Below are positions 8,731-16,928 of a stretch of 64,000 bases of DNA, in pieces. The translations under genes were made by a program, and so were the position numbers. Positions within the stretch are counted from its first letter, which is position 1, and each line of letters starts with the position of its first letter. Origin of the DNA: Maritalea sp051251695. GTDB lineage: Bacteria > Pseudomonadota > Alphaproteobacteria > Rhizobiales > Devosiaceae. Under the pieces are notes generated by a model. It searched no databases. It saw only the letters and a list, made by a program, of their open reading frames with translations, and was not told where the DNA came from. The stretch covers positions 1-64,000 of the forward strand of contig NZ_JBPOEU010000010.1 in the NCBI RefSeq assembly GCF_051251695.1, in the 5' to 3' direction.

Positions 8731-8819
8731 GTGACCCTCCGTCTAAAAACACGAATGAAAGGATATGCATGAGACTGGTGGAGAGCTTCGCCACCATTCT
8801 ACTGGTTGGCGAGGGTCAC
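8731..8819 (-). promoter_or_regulatory. guaB leader: long-range pairing that could hide the ribosome binding site
   Basis: On the minus strand GTGACCCTC (8819-8811) is perfectly complementary to GAGGGTCAC (8739-8731). The second arm contains most of the guaB Shine-Dalgarno sequence. Between the arms is a local hairpin GGTGG / CCACC (8792-8774). If the RNA starts upstream of 8819 the ribosome site can be sequestered. A regulatory function is inferred, and no known riboswitch class was recognised. Confidence 0.4.
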
Positions 8820-8932
8820 TACCATGACATCAGCCCTTTGCATAGGGGCGGATAAAACAAATTCTCATGACATTTGCGTCACAATGAATGTCGTGCGACT
8901 ATGTTGGTCCAACCATTGAGTCTTTAGGTATT

Positions 8933-10324
8933 ATGTCAAATCGCATCACACCGCTTATTTTGGCGGTGGCATTGTTCATGGAAATGATGGATTCCACCGT
9001 GATCGCCACGTCCCTGCCAGCTATTGCGGCGGACATTGGATCTGAGCCAATTTCGCTCAAATTGGCGTTGGCGGCGTACCTTGTTGCTTTGGCCGTTTTT
9101 ATTCCCATCAGCGGCTGGATGGCTGACCGATATGGTGCGCGAAATGTGTTTCGCGGCGCAATTCTGGTGTTCATGCTCGGTTCTGTGGCATGCGCTTTTG
9201 CCGACTCGCTAACTACTTTTGTTTTAGCTCGGTTTTTACAGGGTATTGGCGGATCGATGATGACGCCTTTGGCGCGGCTGATCCTAATTCGCAATACACC
9301 GAAGAAGGACCTGATCAACGCTTGGGCTTGGCTGACCATGCCCGCATTGTTTGGTCCATTGGCGGGTCCACCGGTCGGCGGATTTTTGACCACCTATTTC
9401 TCTTGGCACTGGATTTTTTACATCAATATCCCCATCGGGATAATTGGCATTATTTTGGCCAGCAAATATCTAGGCGGCACCGGACACCGAGAATCACGCA
9501 AGCTCGACTGGATTGGTTTCTTATTGACTGGCAGTTGCTTTTCCGGGCTTATTTTTGGGCTTTCAGTTGTCAGCTTGCCCGCGCTACCACCAATATTTGG
9601 TGTGTCGGTTGCGATTGCGGGGTTGATTTGTGGGCTGCTCTACATTGTCCATGCACGCCGCGTTGAAAACCCTGTTCTGGATCTCAAAGTATTTGAAGAG
9701 CCTATTTTCCGTACCGCGACCGTTGCCGGTTTTGTCTTTCGTATTTCAATTGGGGGCACACCGTTTCTTTTCCCGCTCATGCTACAAATTGGGTTTGGTT
9801 ACTCACCGTTTGAATCCGGCATGATTACCTTTATCGGTGCGGGTGGTGCGATTTTGATGAAGTTTTTCCTCAAACCTGCACTTGGGGCGTTTGGCTTCCG
9901 CTCGCTTTTGATCGCTGGCGTTTGCGTATCGGGTGTTCTTTCGATCACCCACGGCTTCTTCACCGCGCAAACCCCAATTTGGATCATCATGTCGATCTTG
10001 TTGTTTATGGGGTTCTTCCGCTCGATGTATTTTACATCGCTAAACACGCTGACATTTACCCAAACGCCGAGCGATTTATCAGGCTCCGCTACGGTCATTA
10101 GCTCAGTGTCTATCCAGCTGGCGTTTGCCTTTGGTGTTGCGTTTGCCGCTCTGCTGCTTGAGGGCCTTGCATTCGTGCGAGGTGTCGAAGTGGGGGTTGC
10201 CGAAATACAAACAACATTCCTCATCCTCGCGGTACTCACCTTCTTGTCGTTGATCCCTCTCCTTGGTTTATCAAAGCAAGTTGGCGACGAGGTGTCCGGT
10301 CACATTGGCAAAACGGTAAGCTAA
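8933..10324 (+). CDS. MFS multidrug-type transporter (DHA2-like)
   Basis: A 463-residue inner membrane protein that opens with LILAVALFMEMMDSTVIATSLPAIA, the typical first helix of DHA2 drug:proton antiporters, containing the D-x-T-I/V motif. The cytoplasmic loop 2-3 motif GWMADRYGARNVF is present, as is the helix-4 motif LARFLQGIGGSMMTPLARL. Hydrophobic segments fill the entire length. The chosen ATG gives the start MSNRITPLIL; an in-frame ATG at 8888 would add 15 polar residues. It is monocistronic, divergent from guaB and convergent with rlmE with 11 bases between. The substrate is unknown. Confidence 0.88.
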   Translation: MSNRITPLILAVALFMEMMDSTVIATSLPAIAADIGSEPISLKLALAAYLVALAVFIPISGWMADRYGARNVFRGAILVFMLGSVACAFADSLTTFVLARFLQGIGGSMMTPLARLILIRNTPKKDLINAWAWLTMPALFGPLAGPPVGGFLTTYFSWHWIFYINIPIGIIGIILASKYLGGTGHRESRKLDWIGFLLTGSCFSGLIFGLSVVSLPALPPIFGVSVAIAGLICGLLYIVHARRVENPVLDLKVFEEPIFRTATVAGFVFRISIGGTPFLFPLMLQIGFGYSPFESGMITFIGAGGAILMKFFLKPALGAFGFRSLLIAGVCVSGVLSITHGFFTAQTPIWIIMSILLFMGFFRSMYFTSLNTLTFTQTPSDLSGSATVISSVSIQLAFAFGVAFAALLLEGLAFVRGVEVGVAEIQTTFLILAVLTFLSLIPLLGLSKQVGDEVSGHIGKTVS

Positions 10325-10335
10325 GTGTTGAACGC

Positions 10336-11169
10336 CTAGCCCTTAAACCCTTTGGCGATGAGATAAGTTTCTGCCGAATCTTGACGAGATGCTGGCGGCT
10401 TAGCGTGCAAGGTCGTCTTGAAGTGCTTCTTAAGCTCTCTCAGCAATTCATGTTCCGTACCACCTTGGAAAACCTTGGCGACGAATATACCGTCTGGATT
10501 GAGAATTTTGATGGCGAAATCGGCTGCAATTTCCACCAGCGCCATAATGCGGATATGATCCGTTGGTCGATGCCCAGTTGTCGGCGCTGCCATATCTGAC
10601 AAAACCAGATCAACTTTTTTGCCCTTAAGGGCTTTCATCAAGGCGTCTGGCGCATCATCATCATTGAAGTCTTTTTGCAAAAAGATAACGCCGGGCAACT
10701 CGCCCATTTCCAAATAATCGATACCGACGACCTTCGGGTCTTCTTGGTCAATACCCAAAACCTCTGTACAAACTTCACACCAACCGCCGGGCGCGCAGCC
10801 CAAATCAACAACGCGCATGCCGGGCCGCAGTAGATTGTGCTTCTCGTTCAACTCAATAATTTTGTAAGCCGCGCGGGAGCGACGTCCCTCATGATTTGCT
10901 TTGCGCACATAGGGATCGTTCAACTGACGTTTTAGCCAATTGGTAGATGACGTTGTCCGCCCTTTTGCCGTTTTCACGCGCGCGTTCAATCCCCGCGCAT
11001 CGGTATTGCGCTTTTTGGATTTAGCCGGCTTCGCGTCTTCACCTTCGCGCGCCTCTTTGCGTTGTTGGGTGTTGCGCTTTAGGGCTCTGGCGTTGATTTT
11101 TGCTTTTTTAAGGCCGCCCGCTTTAGTGCCTAAACGCTTGGTGCCTTTAACTTTGACTTTCTCTTTCAT
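10336..11169 (-). CDS. rlmE: 23S rRNA 2'-O-ribose methyltransferase RlmE (FtsJ/RrmJ) with long basic N-terminus
   Basis: Methylates the 2'-OH of U2552 in 23S rRNA using S-adenosylmethionine, a late 50S maturation step. The methyltransferase covers residues about 75-275: the catalytic Lys region RSRAAYKIIELNEKH, the SAM motif VVDLGCAPGGWCEV, the acidic DLVLSDMAAPTTGH and the C-terminal FVAKVFQGGTEHELL. The first 75 or so residues are a highly basic extension rich in Lys, Arg and Ala that E. coli RlmE (209 residues) lacks. Related alphaproteobacterial proteins often carry it, presumably for rRNA contact. An AAGGA ribosome site lies 8 bases before the ATG. The start overlaps the ppx/gppA stop by four bases. 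Confidence 0.93.
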   Translation of the reverse strand: MKEKVKVKGTKRLGTKAGGLKKAKINARALKRNTQQRKEAREGEDAKPAKSKKRNTDARGLNARVKTAKGRTTSSTNWLKRQLNDPYVRKANHEGRRSRAAYKIIELNEKHNLLRPGMRVVDLGCAPGGWCEVCTEVLGIDQEDPKVVGIDYLEMGELPGVIFLQKDFNDDDAPDALMKALKGKKVDLVLSDMAAPTTGHRPTDHIRIMALVEIAADFAIKILNPDGIFVAKVFQGGTEHELLRELKKHFKTTLHAKPPASRQDSAETYLIAKGFKG

Positions 11170-12449
11170 GAGACGGTCCTTTGGTTTGAACTTTGGCGCA
11201 TAGGCTCAGATTTCAGTTTGGATTTACGACGACGGCGCGGGCCGCTGCTGGCTGGACGCGACCATACCCGGTCCTGCGACATGAGGGAAATTAAAATCCC
11301 CTCGCGCAAGCCCCTGTCGGCAACTCTTACCCGATCACAGGGCCACTCACGACGTATGGCTTCAAAAATCGCACAGCCGGGTAACACCAAGTCTGCGCGT
11401 TCTTTGCCAATGCAGGCGTTTGCTTTGCGCTTTTCATAATCCATATTGATCAGCACGCGCATGGTGTCAGCGATTTGTTCAGAGCGCATCCACAATCCGT
11501 CCACTTTTGAGCGGTCGTATCGTTCTAGCCCTAAATGCAAACCAGCCAGTGTTGTTACCGTGCCGGACGTGCCCACAAGGTGCATCGGATGTTCCTCAAG
11601 CGTGCGCTTAAGCTTATCGCGCCCTTTAAACTTTTTGAGATGGCTCGCAACATAGGCGACCATTTCTTCAAAACTTTCAGGGGTGACGTTTACACCGTCG
11701 AACTTCTCTGCAATCGAGACAACACCAACCGGCAAGGATTGCCATGATCGAATGGAGGATGCCATTTTGCCAGGGCTTTTGGGGCGCCCGCCGCGAAAAT
11801 CCAACCAAGCCAGCTCCGAAGACCCGCCACCAATGTCAAAAATGATAGCACCAGCAACGCCGGGTTCAACCAGATCAGCACATCCTGTTACGGCGAGTTG
11901 GGCTTCGGTTTGTCGATCCACCACCTCTAGCGAAATGCCGACCTCAGTTTCTATTCGGGATAAAAATCCCGCGGCGTTTTCAGCAGAACGGCAAGCTTCG
12001 GTCGCAATCAAACGCACCTTGGCCACGTTTTGATTCTCAATTTTGGATTTACACGCCCGCAACGCATCTATCGTGCGGTCCATGGCTTCTTGAGATAATC
12101 TGCCAGTCTGGGACAATCCCTCGCCCAACCGCACGATTCTTGAAAAACCATCCACAACTTTAAACCCGGCTGCAGTGGGCCGCGCCAACAGCAGTCGGCA
12201 ATTGTTGGTGCCAAGATCCAATGCACCATATAGGCCACTTCTACTGGAGGTAGAAGGATTTGCACTATTCGGCTTTCGGCCACCATGTGGCTTATTATTG
12301 CTTTTACGCGCCCGTTTTTTCTCGGCTGACTTGGGCTGTGGGGGATGCTTTGCCACCTCTGAAGCGTCGGCATCTGAATGCGGACGGTTCTTGGGCGACT
12401 TAGATCCCTGACTTTGCTCGTCAACCACGGGCCGAACATCATCGACCAC
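11166..12449 (-). CDS. Ppx/GppA-family exopolyphosphatase / pppGpp phosphohydrolase
   Basis: Hydrolyses polyphosphate ends or the gamma-phosphate of pppGpp. The ASKHA fold is visible: phosphate-1 loop LYGALDLGTNNCRLLLARP, phosphate-2 GAIIFDIGGGSSELAWL, and LVGTSGTVTTLAGLHLGLERYDRSKVDG. The core is about 340 residues; before it lies an 80-residue low-complexity basic region (PKSAEKKRARKSNNKPHGGRK). I chose GTG at 12449 because a GGAG ribosome site lies six bases upstream, giving 427 residues. A TTG at 12536 would extend the protein by 29 residues without a ribosome site. The start of rlmE overlaps its stop, so the two genes are coupled. Which substrate dominates cannot be decided. Confidence 0.87.
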   Translation of the reverse strand: MVDDVRPVVDEQSQGSKSPKNRPHSDADASEVAKHPPQPKSAEKKRARKSNNKPHGGRKPNSANPSTSSRSGLYGALDLGTNNCRLLLARPTAAGFKVVDGFSRIVRLGEGLSQTGRLSQEAMDRTIDALRACKSKIENQNVAKVRLIATEACRSAENAAGFLSRIETEVGISLEVVDRQTEAQLAVTGCADLVEPGVAGAIIFDIGGGSSELAWLDFRGGRPKSPGKMASSIRSWQSLPVGVVSIAEKFDGVNVTPESFEEMVAYVASHLKKFKGRDKLKRTLEEHPMHLVGTSGTVTTLAGLHLGLERYDRSKVDGLWMRSEQIADTMRVLINMDYEKRKANACIGKERADLVLPGCAIFEAIRREWPCDRVRVADRGLREGILISLMSQDRVWSRPASSGPRRRRKSKLKSEPMRQSSNQRTVS

Positions 12450-12755
12450 ATTATGCTCCGTGCCCAACGTCGCTTGCCGATGATACGGCGCGCCGCGTAG
12501 GCTTTTGTTTACATGTTGGCAGCGATGATAATTCAATCAGTACAAATGCGCAATTGGTGATGGCGCTTCATACTCAAATATTCGACGAGATCGATCGGGA
12601 ACAAACAAAATTCAACAAACCGCAAGAACCGTTTGAAAACAAACAAAAAACATCAAATGTCGTGAAGTTGGGTGTCTAAATCATAATTAAAGGTTTTAAC
12701 GGCAAGTATATATTTACCCGGTATATTCAAGTCAGAATATTAGATAGGTTTTAAG
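12450..12755. other. Divergent intergenic region between the Ppx/GppA gene and the GGDEF-EAL gene
   Basis: About 306 bases between outward-facing genes, AT-rich toward the right end, with TATATT-like stretches at about 12706-12745 that could hold the promoter of the GGDEF-EAL gene. No gene, repeat or RNA was recognised. If the TTG at 12536 were used, 87 bases at the left would be coding for the phosphatase. Confidence 0.4.
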
Positions 12756-15071
12756 ATGTTTGGAAGACTTTTAGACACCATCAGGTCAGAGCGACAGCTT
12801 TCTCCGGTCATTCGCGCGCACCTTGTTGATGGTTTGTTTCACCCCTTCACTTCGTTTGTGACCGGCGTGGTTATCGGGTTTGCGATTGCCATTTTCATCT
12901 TTGTCTACACGGATGACGGGCTGGTTCGTGCGTTCGGATATACACTAGCGCTTATCTCTGTATATCGGTTGATCATCGGCCTTATCTATATGCGTCGAGG
13001 GCGCACTATTGGTGTGCATGAGGCAAAAAACTGGGAATTTGCGTTCATGTCTGGCGCAAACCTGTTTTCCTTATGTTTGGGTCTCTTGGCATTTTTTGCC
13101 ATCGTTAGAGAACCAAACACTGAACTTCACGAAATCCTAGCCATTACATGTGCCGGATATGGCACGAGTATTGCCGCGCGCAATGCTGGCCGCCCCTACC
13201 TTGCTCTGTCACAACTTTATCTCACAACCATTCCAATGTGGATTGGCTTGATCGTCCAGACTCAACACTCAACGATGGTGAACAATTTTGGCTGGGCCGG
13301 ACTGGTACTGTTCACAATCGGCATCAGCGACATTACGATTGCGATGCGCAAGACTATTATTGATGCGCTTGAGAACAAGCAGCGCGTTGAAGTGCTCGCT
13401 AAATCGTTTGAAGAACAAGCGAAGCGCTTTGATGCAGCTCTAACCAACATGTCACATGGCTTGTGCATGTTTGATCAAGATCGAAAACTCATCGTTTGGA
13501 ACACAAAGGTCGCGGATATAATTGATGTCGACCCGAGCTTATTTAAAGTCGGCACGTCTATCCAAGAAATCCTCTCGGCTTTTCATTTGGAAGACCATTC
13601 TAAAATCGTTGATCAATCGGGCTCATCTGAGACTGACAGTGACGGTTTGCGTGAAACAGCTAAACTGAGCAACGGTCGGTATGTGGCAGCCTCGTCTAGA
13701 CGAATGGAAAATAACAATATCGTCATCGTTTTTGCTGATGTGACCGAACGAGAAAAAGCTGAAGCCCGCATTCGCAACTTGGCGTGGGTGGACCAACTTA
13801 CAGGCTTGATGAACCGTGTTTCTGTACACGAGTTATTCGTCAAAAAACTGCATGAAATGAACGATGCTTCTGAACTTGCGGTTCATTACATCGATTTGGA
13901 CCATTTTAAGAGCGTAAACGACACATTGGGACACCCAATTGGCGATATGTTGCTCCAACAAGTTGCTGATCGAATTTGTGATGTTTGTCTTGATGAAGGC
14001 GACGTTGCCCGAATGGCAGGCGATGAATTCTTGGTCATTCAATCGCTTGCGCCACATGCACGTACCCCGCGCGACCTCGCCCAACAGATTGTTGATGCGC
14101 TACACCAGCCGTTCAATGTCAATTCGCATTTTATTCAAATCGGCGCCTCAGTGGGTATCGTCATTGCACCAAAAGATGGCAAAGACGCGGATCTGCTGCT
14201 CAAACGTGCCGATATGGCGCTTTACGCGGCGAAGAAAGCTGGGCGCAATAAACTGGCCTATTTTGAGCCTCAAATGGATCAGCGGATGCAGCAAATGCGG
14301 GCGATGGAACTCGACATTAAGCAAGCGCTTGAAAAACGCCATTTCAAACTTGCATTCCAGCCGATTGTAGACGCGCACGACAAATCAATTGCCAGCTTCG
14401 AGTGCTTGATCCGCTGGACGCATCCAACCAACGGAAGAATGACCCCGGCAAAGTTCATTCCTGCTGCCGAAGAAACGGGTCAAATCATTGAAATTGGGAG
14501 ATGGGTGACAAAAGAGGCCATCAAGATTGCTTCGAAATGGCCCGTTCGCACCCAAATTTCTGTGAATTTTTCTGCTGTTCAGTTCCAAGATTCGCGCTTT
14601 TCGCAATATCTGACTTCTCAGTTGAAACGGTATAAATTCCCACCAGAACTGTTGGAGTTAGAAATTACTGAAACAGCCTTCATTGAAGATATGGAAAAAA
14701 GCCAAAAGCAGCTAAATCAACTGCGGGATATTGGCATCAAAATCTCACTGGATGATTTTGGTACCGGATATTCATCGTTGAGCCAATTACAACGGTTTGC
14801 CTTCAACAAAATCAAGATTGACGGCAGTTTCATCCGCGATCTTGAAACAAACCCAAGTTCTGCAGCCGTCGCAACAGCTGTCGCCGAAATCGGTAAAGCG
14901 CTCGACATAACAGTTGTCGCAGAGTGCGTTGAAACCCAGGAACAATTGGACTTCCTAAAATCGGTTGGCGTCACCCATATCCAAGGTTATTTCACCGGTC
15001 GGCCAATGGATGCCGAAGCAGCTCGGGCACTCATCGGCGAACAGATGCCAGCAGTTAGTGACGTTGGTTAG
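12756..15071 (+). CDS. Membrane-anchored PAS-GGDEF-EAL protein (c-di-GMP turnover)
   Basis: A 771-residue protein predicted to make and/or break cyclic-di-GMP at the inner membrane. Residues about 25-210 hold six or seven hydrophobic helices. A PAS-like sensor follows at about 225-330 (DAALTNMSHGLCMFDQDRKLIVWN). The GGDEF domain is at about 340-500, with signature AGDEF at residues 421-425 and the upstream HYIDLDHFKSVNDTLGH. The EAL domain is at about 515-760, with the signature reading ECL (549-551) and DDFGTGYSS near residue 665. The essential Glu and the DD pair are kept, so phosphodiesterase activity is plausible; AGDEF is a tolerated variant. It is convergent, 11 bases apart, with an RpfF-like crotonase. 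That recalls the RpfR/RpfF pairs of Burkholderia and Cronobacter, although RpfR itself is soluble. Confidence 0.92.
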   Translation: MFGRLLDTIRSERQLSPVIRAHLVDGLFHPFTSFVTGVVIGFAIAIFIFVYTDDGLVRAFGYTLALISVYRLIIGLIYMRRGRTIGVHEAKNWEFAFMSGANLFSLCLGLLAFFAIVREPNTELHEILAITCAGYGTSIAARNAGRPYLALSQLYLTTIPMWIGLIVQTQHSTMVNNFGWAGLVLFTIGISDITIAMRKTIIDALENKQRVEVLAKSFEEQAKRFDAALTNMSHGLCMFDQDRKLIVWNTKVADIIDVDPSLFKVGTSIQEILSAFHLEDHSKIVDQSGSSETDSDGLRETAKLSNGRYVAASSRRMENNNIVIVFADVTEREKAEARIRNLAWVDQLTGLMNRVSVHELFVKKLHEMNDASELAVHYIDLDHFKSVNDTLGHPIGDMLLQQVADRICDVCLDEGDVARMAGDEFLVIQSLAPHARTPRDLAQQIVDALHQPFNVNSHFIQIGASVGIVIAPKDGKDADLLLKRADMALYAAKKAGRNKLAYFEPQMDQRMQQMRAMELDIKQALEKRHFKLAFQPIVDAHDKSIASFECLIRWTHPTNGRMTPAKFIPAAEETGQIIEIGRWVTKEAIKIASKWPVRTQISVNFSAVQFQDSRFSQYLTSQLKRYKFPPELLELEITETAFIEDMEKSQKQLNQLRDIGIKISLDDFGTGYSSLSQLQRFAFNKIKIDGSFIRDLETNPSSAAVATAVAEIGKALDITVVAECVETQEQLDFLKSVGVTHIQGYFTGRPMDAEAARALIGEQMPAVSDVG

Positions 15072-15082
15072 AGCTTCACTGA

Positions 15083-16021
15083 TCAACCGCCATTGGATTT
15101 GTTGGACTGGGCGTTTACGAGGCGTTGCATGATCTTCAACTCCTTCGGCGTGACCTGGATGGCAGCGTCGACCCAAAGTTTCACAATGTCTTCCAACTCA
15201 CTAAAAGAGAGCGGATTGGCACGTTTTGCGGCCAAGTGATAGGCGCAGGCAGCTTCTTGTCTATTGATCGTTCTTGAAATGAACTTTTTGATATCTTTGT
15301 GTCCCTCACCCGGTTCCGACAGGATGTGTACAACACCAAGATCATATAGTTCTTCAGCATCCATTGATTTGCCAGTTCTAACCAACTGCTCAGCTTTGGC
15401 GAACCCTAATTTTCGGCCCAACAGCGTAATGCCGCCCATGCCGGGAAACAGGCCAAACAGATGCTCAGGGAAACCAAATTTGGCGCCCTTTTCAGCGCAA
15501 ATTAGATCGAAGGACAACAGGGATTCAAATCCACCGCCCAGCGCATCACCTTGGACTAGACCGATGGTGATAACGCCTTGGTTGGTGGTTTTCCATGTTT
15601 GGTAAAGAATTTGGACACTTGAAAGTCCATACTCAAAAAGCCCTTGGCGGTCCTTCCGAGCGATGCAATTTGAGAAGTGCTCTAAGTCTCCTCCCAAACA
15701 AAAAAAGTCAGGATCTCTTGATCCGAGCACGAGGAACTTAAAATGCTCCTGCATTTCTTGCTTAAAAGAAGAGATGTTTCGATGCATTTTATGAAAGTCA
15801 TCCAGCAAACTCGGATTGAACGCGGCCCGGCCATTGAACTGCATGTAGGACCAAACTGTCGAATTGGAGATGTCGAAGTTACTTTCAATTTGCCCAAGGT
15901 TTGGCCAGAACCGATCAATGTTCTCTTGGCGATTGAACGGAAGGTCAGAATTGGGAAGAACCTTATAAGCAAATTCTTCCTGAGATGACGATTGTTGGCG
16001 CTTTGCTAGGTTTTTGGTCAT
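15083..16021 (-). CDS. rpfF: RpfF-like crotonase: candidate DSF (cis-2-unsaturated fatty acid) signal synthase
   Basis: Crotonase-superfamily protein of 312 residues. It resembles Xanthomonas RpfF, which hydrolyses and dehydrates 3-hydroxyacyl-ACP to a diffusible fatty acid signal, more than ordinary enoyl-CoA hydratases. Matching blocks are CLGGDLEHF (109-116), LVQGDALGGGFES (155-167), FPEHLFGLFPGMG (184-196), and near the C-terminus LWVDAAIQV followed by IMQRLVNAQSNKS. The two catalytic glutamates of RpfF are retained as Glu166 and Glu186, with the same 20-residue spacing. An N-terminal extension of about 50 residues precedes the fold. No rpfC-type sensor is nearby. The convergent neighbour is a PAS-GGDEF-EAL protein, as in RpfF/RpfR systems. 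The assignment is by remembered similarity; a general enoyl-CoA hydratase is the alternative. Confidence 0.75.
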   Translation of the reverse strand: MTKNLAKRQQSSSQEEFAYKVLPNSDLPFNRQENIDRFWPNLGQIESNFDISNSTVWSYMQFNGRAAFNPSLLDDFHKMHRNISSFKQEMQEHFKFLVLGSRDPDFFCLGGDLEHFSNCIARKDRQGLFEYGLSSVQILYQTWKTTNQGVITIGLVQGDALGGGFESLLSFDLICAEKGAKFGFPEHLFGLFPGMGGITLLGRKLGFAKAEQLVRTGKSMDAEELYDLGVVHILSEPGEGHKDIKKFISRTINRQEAACAYHLAAKRANPLSFSELEDIVKLWVDAAIQVTPKELKIMQRLVNAQSNKSNGG

Positions 16022-16199
16022 GTGAACACTTCAAATATTACTAAAATATGGTTAAACTAAACGACATCCGACATGAAAATGCAAATCAGATTGTTGGAAA
16101 ATTGCGATTTTAAGTAGCTCTGCGTACATTTGCGTCAGCGCGGGGATTTCTTTGATGTTGAATCTAGAAGTTCCCCTAAATTATTGATAAACAATAAGA

Positions 16200-16856
16200 A
16201 TGACAGACCTTCCAATCCTATACAGCTTTCGTCGCTGCCCCTACGCAATGAGAGCACGGCTCGCAATCATGTCCGCGAAGCTCTCATGTGAATTGCGCGA
16301 AATCGTTTTGCGCGACAAGCCGGCACATATGGTGGAGATATCACCCAAAGCAACTGTACCTGTATTGCAATTGCCTAACGGCACGGTTTTAGAGGAGAGC
16401 CTTGATATCGTTCTTTGGTCGTTGGATGCCAACGACCCCGAACAACTGCTCGACCCTCCATCTGGTTCCAAACAAGATATGCTCGACCTGATCGAGCAAA
16501 GCGATGTCGAATTCAAGCCCTTGCTGGATCGCTACAAATATAGTTTCCATGCCGAACCGGAATTGGCGAAAGCGGCGCGGGACAATGCGGTTACATTTTT
16601 GCAGATTTTGGATCAAAAACTGGCAGATGCGTTTTTATTTGGAAACCGAATTGCGCTTGCAGATATTTGTATTCTGCCTTTTGTGCGACAATTCGCATCG
16701 GTGGATAAAGACTGGTTTGAAGCGCAAGAGTTTAAAAACACCATTGAGTGGCTCAACGCGTTTCTGGTGTCCGACCGATTTTCCTCAATTATGTCAAAGT
16801 TTCCGCTTTGGGCACCCGGTAACCCTACAATCATATTTCCCAGCCAAACCGACTGA
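16200..16856 (+). CDS. Glutathione S-transferase family protein
   Basis: A 218-residue cytosolic protein with a thioredoxin-fold N-terminal domain: LYSFRRCPYAMRARLAI contains the CPYA motif, then come the cis-proline TVPVLQL and the glutathione-contact ESLDIVLW. An all-alpha C-terminal domain follows with FGNRIALADICILPFVRQF. The Cys in CPYA resembles omega, glutaredoxin-2 or Lig-type GSTs, suggesting thiol-disulfide or deglutathionylation activity rather than classical conjugation. That is inference. The gene is divergent from the RpfF-like gene and 72 bases before nadC. Confidence 0.88.
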   Translation: MTDLPILYSFRRCPYAMRARLAIMSAKLSCELREIVLRDKPAHMVEISPKATVPVLQLPNGTVLEESLDIVLWSLDANDPEQLLDPPSGSKQDMLDLIEQSDVEFKPLLDRYKYSFHAEPELAKAARDNAVTFLQILDQKLADAFLFGNRIALADICILPFVRQFASVDKDWFEAQEFKNTIEWLNAFLVSDRFSSIMSKFPLWAPGNPTIIFPSQTD

Positions 16857-16928
16857 AACAAGTTGAATGGCTTGCAGCCCGGTCGAAATCCTTCTAAATC
16901 AGAACCAACACAATATTGAGGTTCTCCA

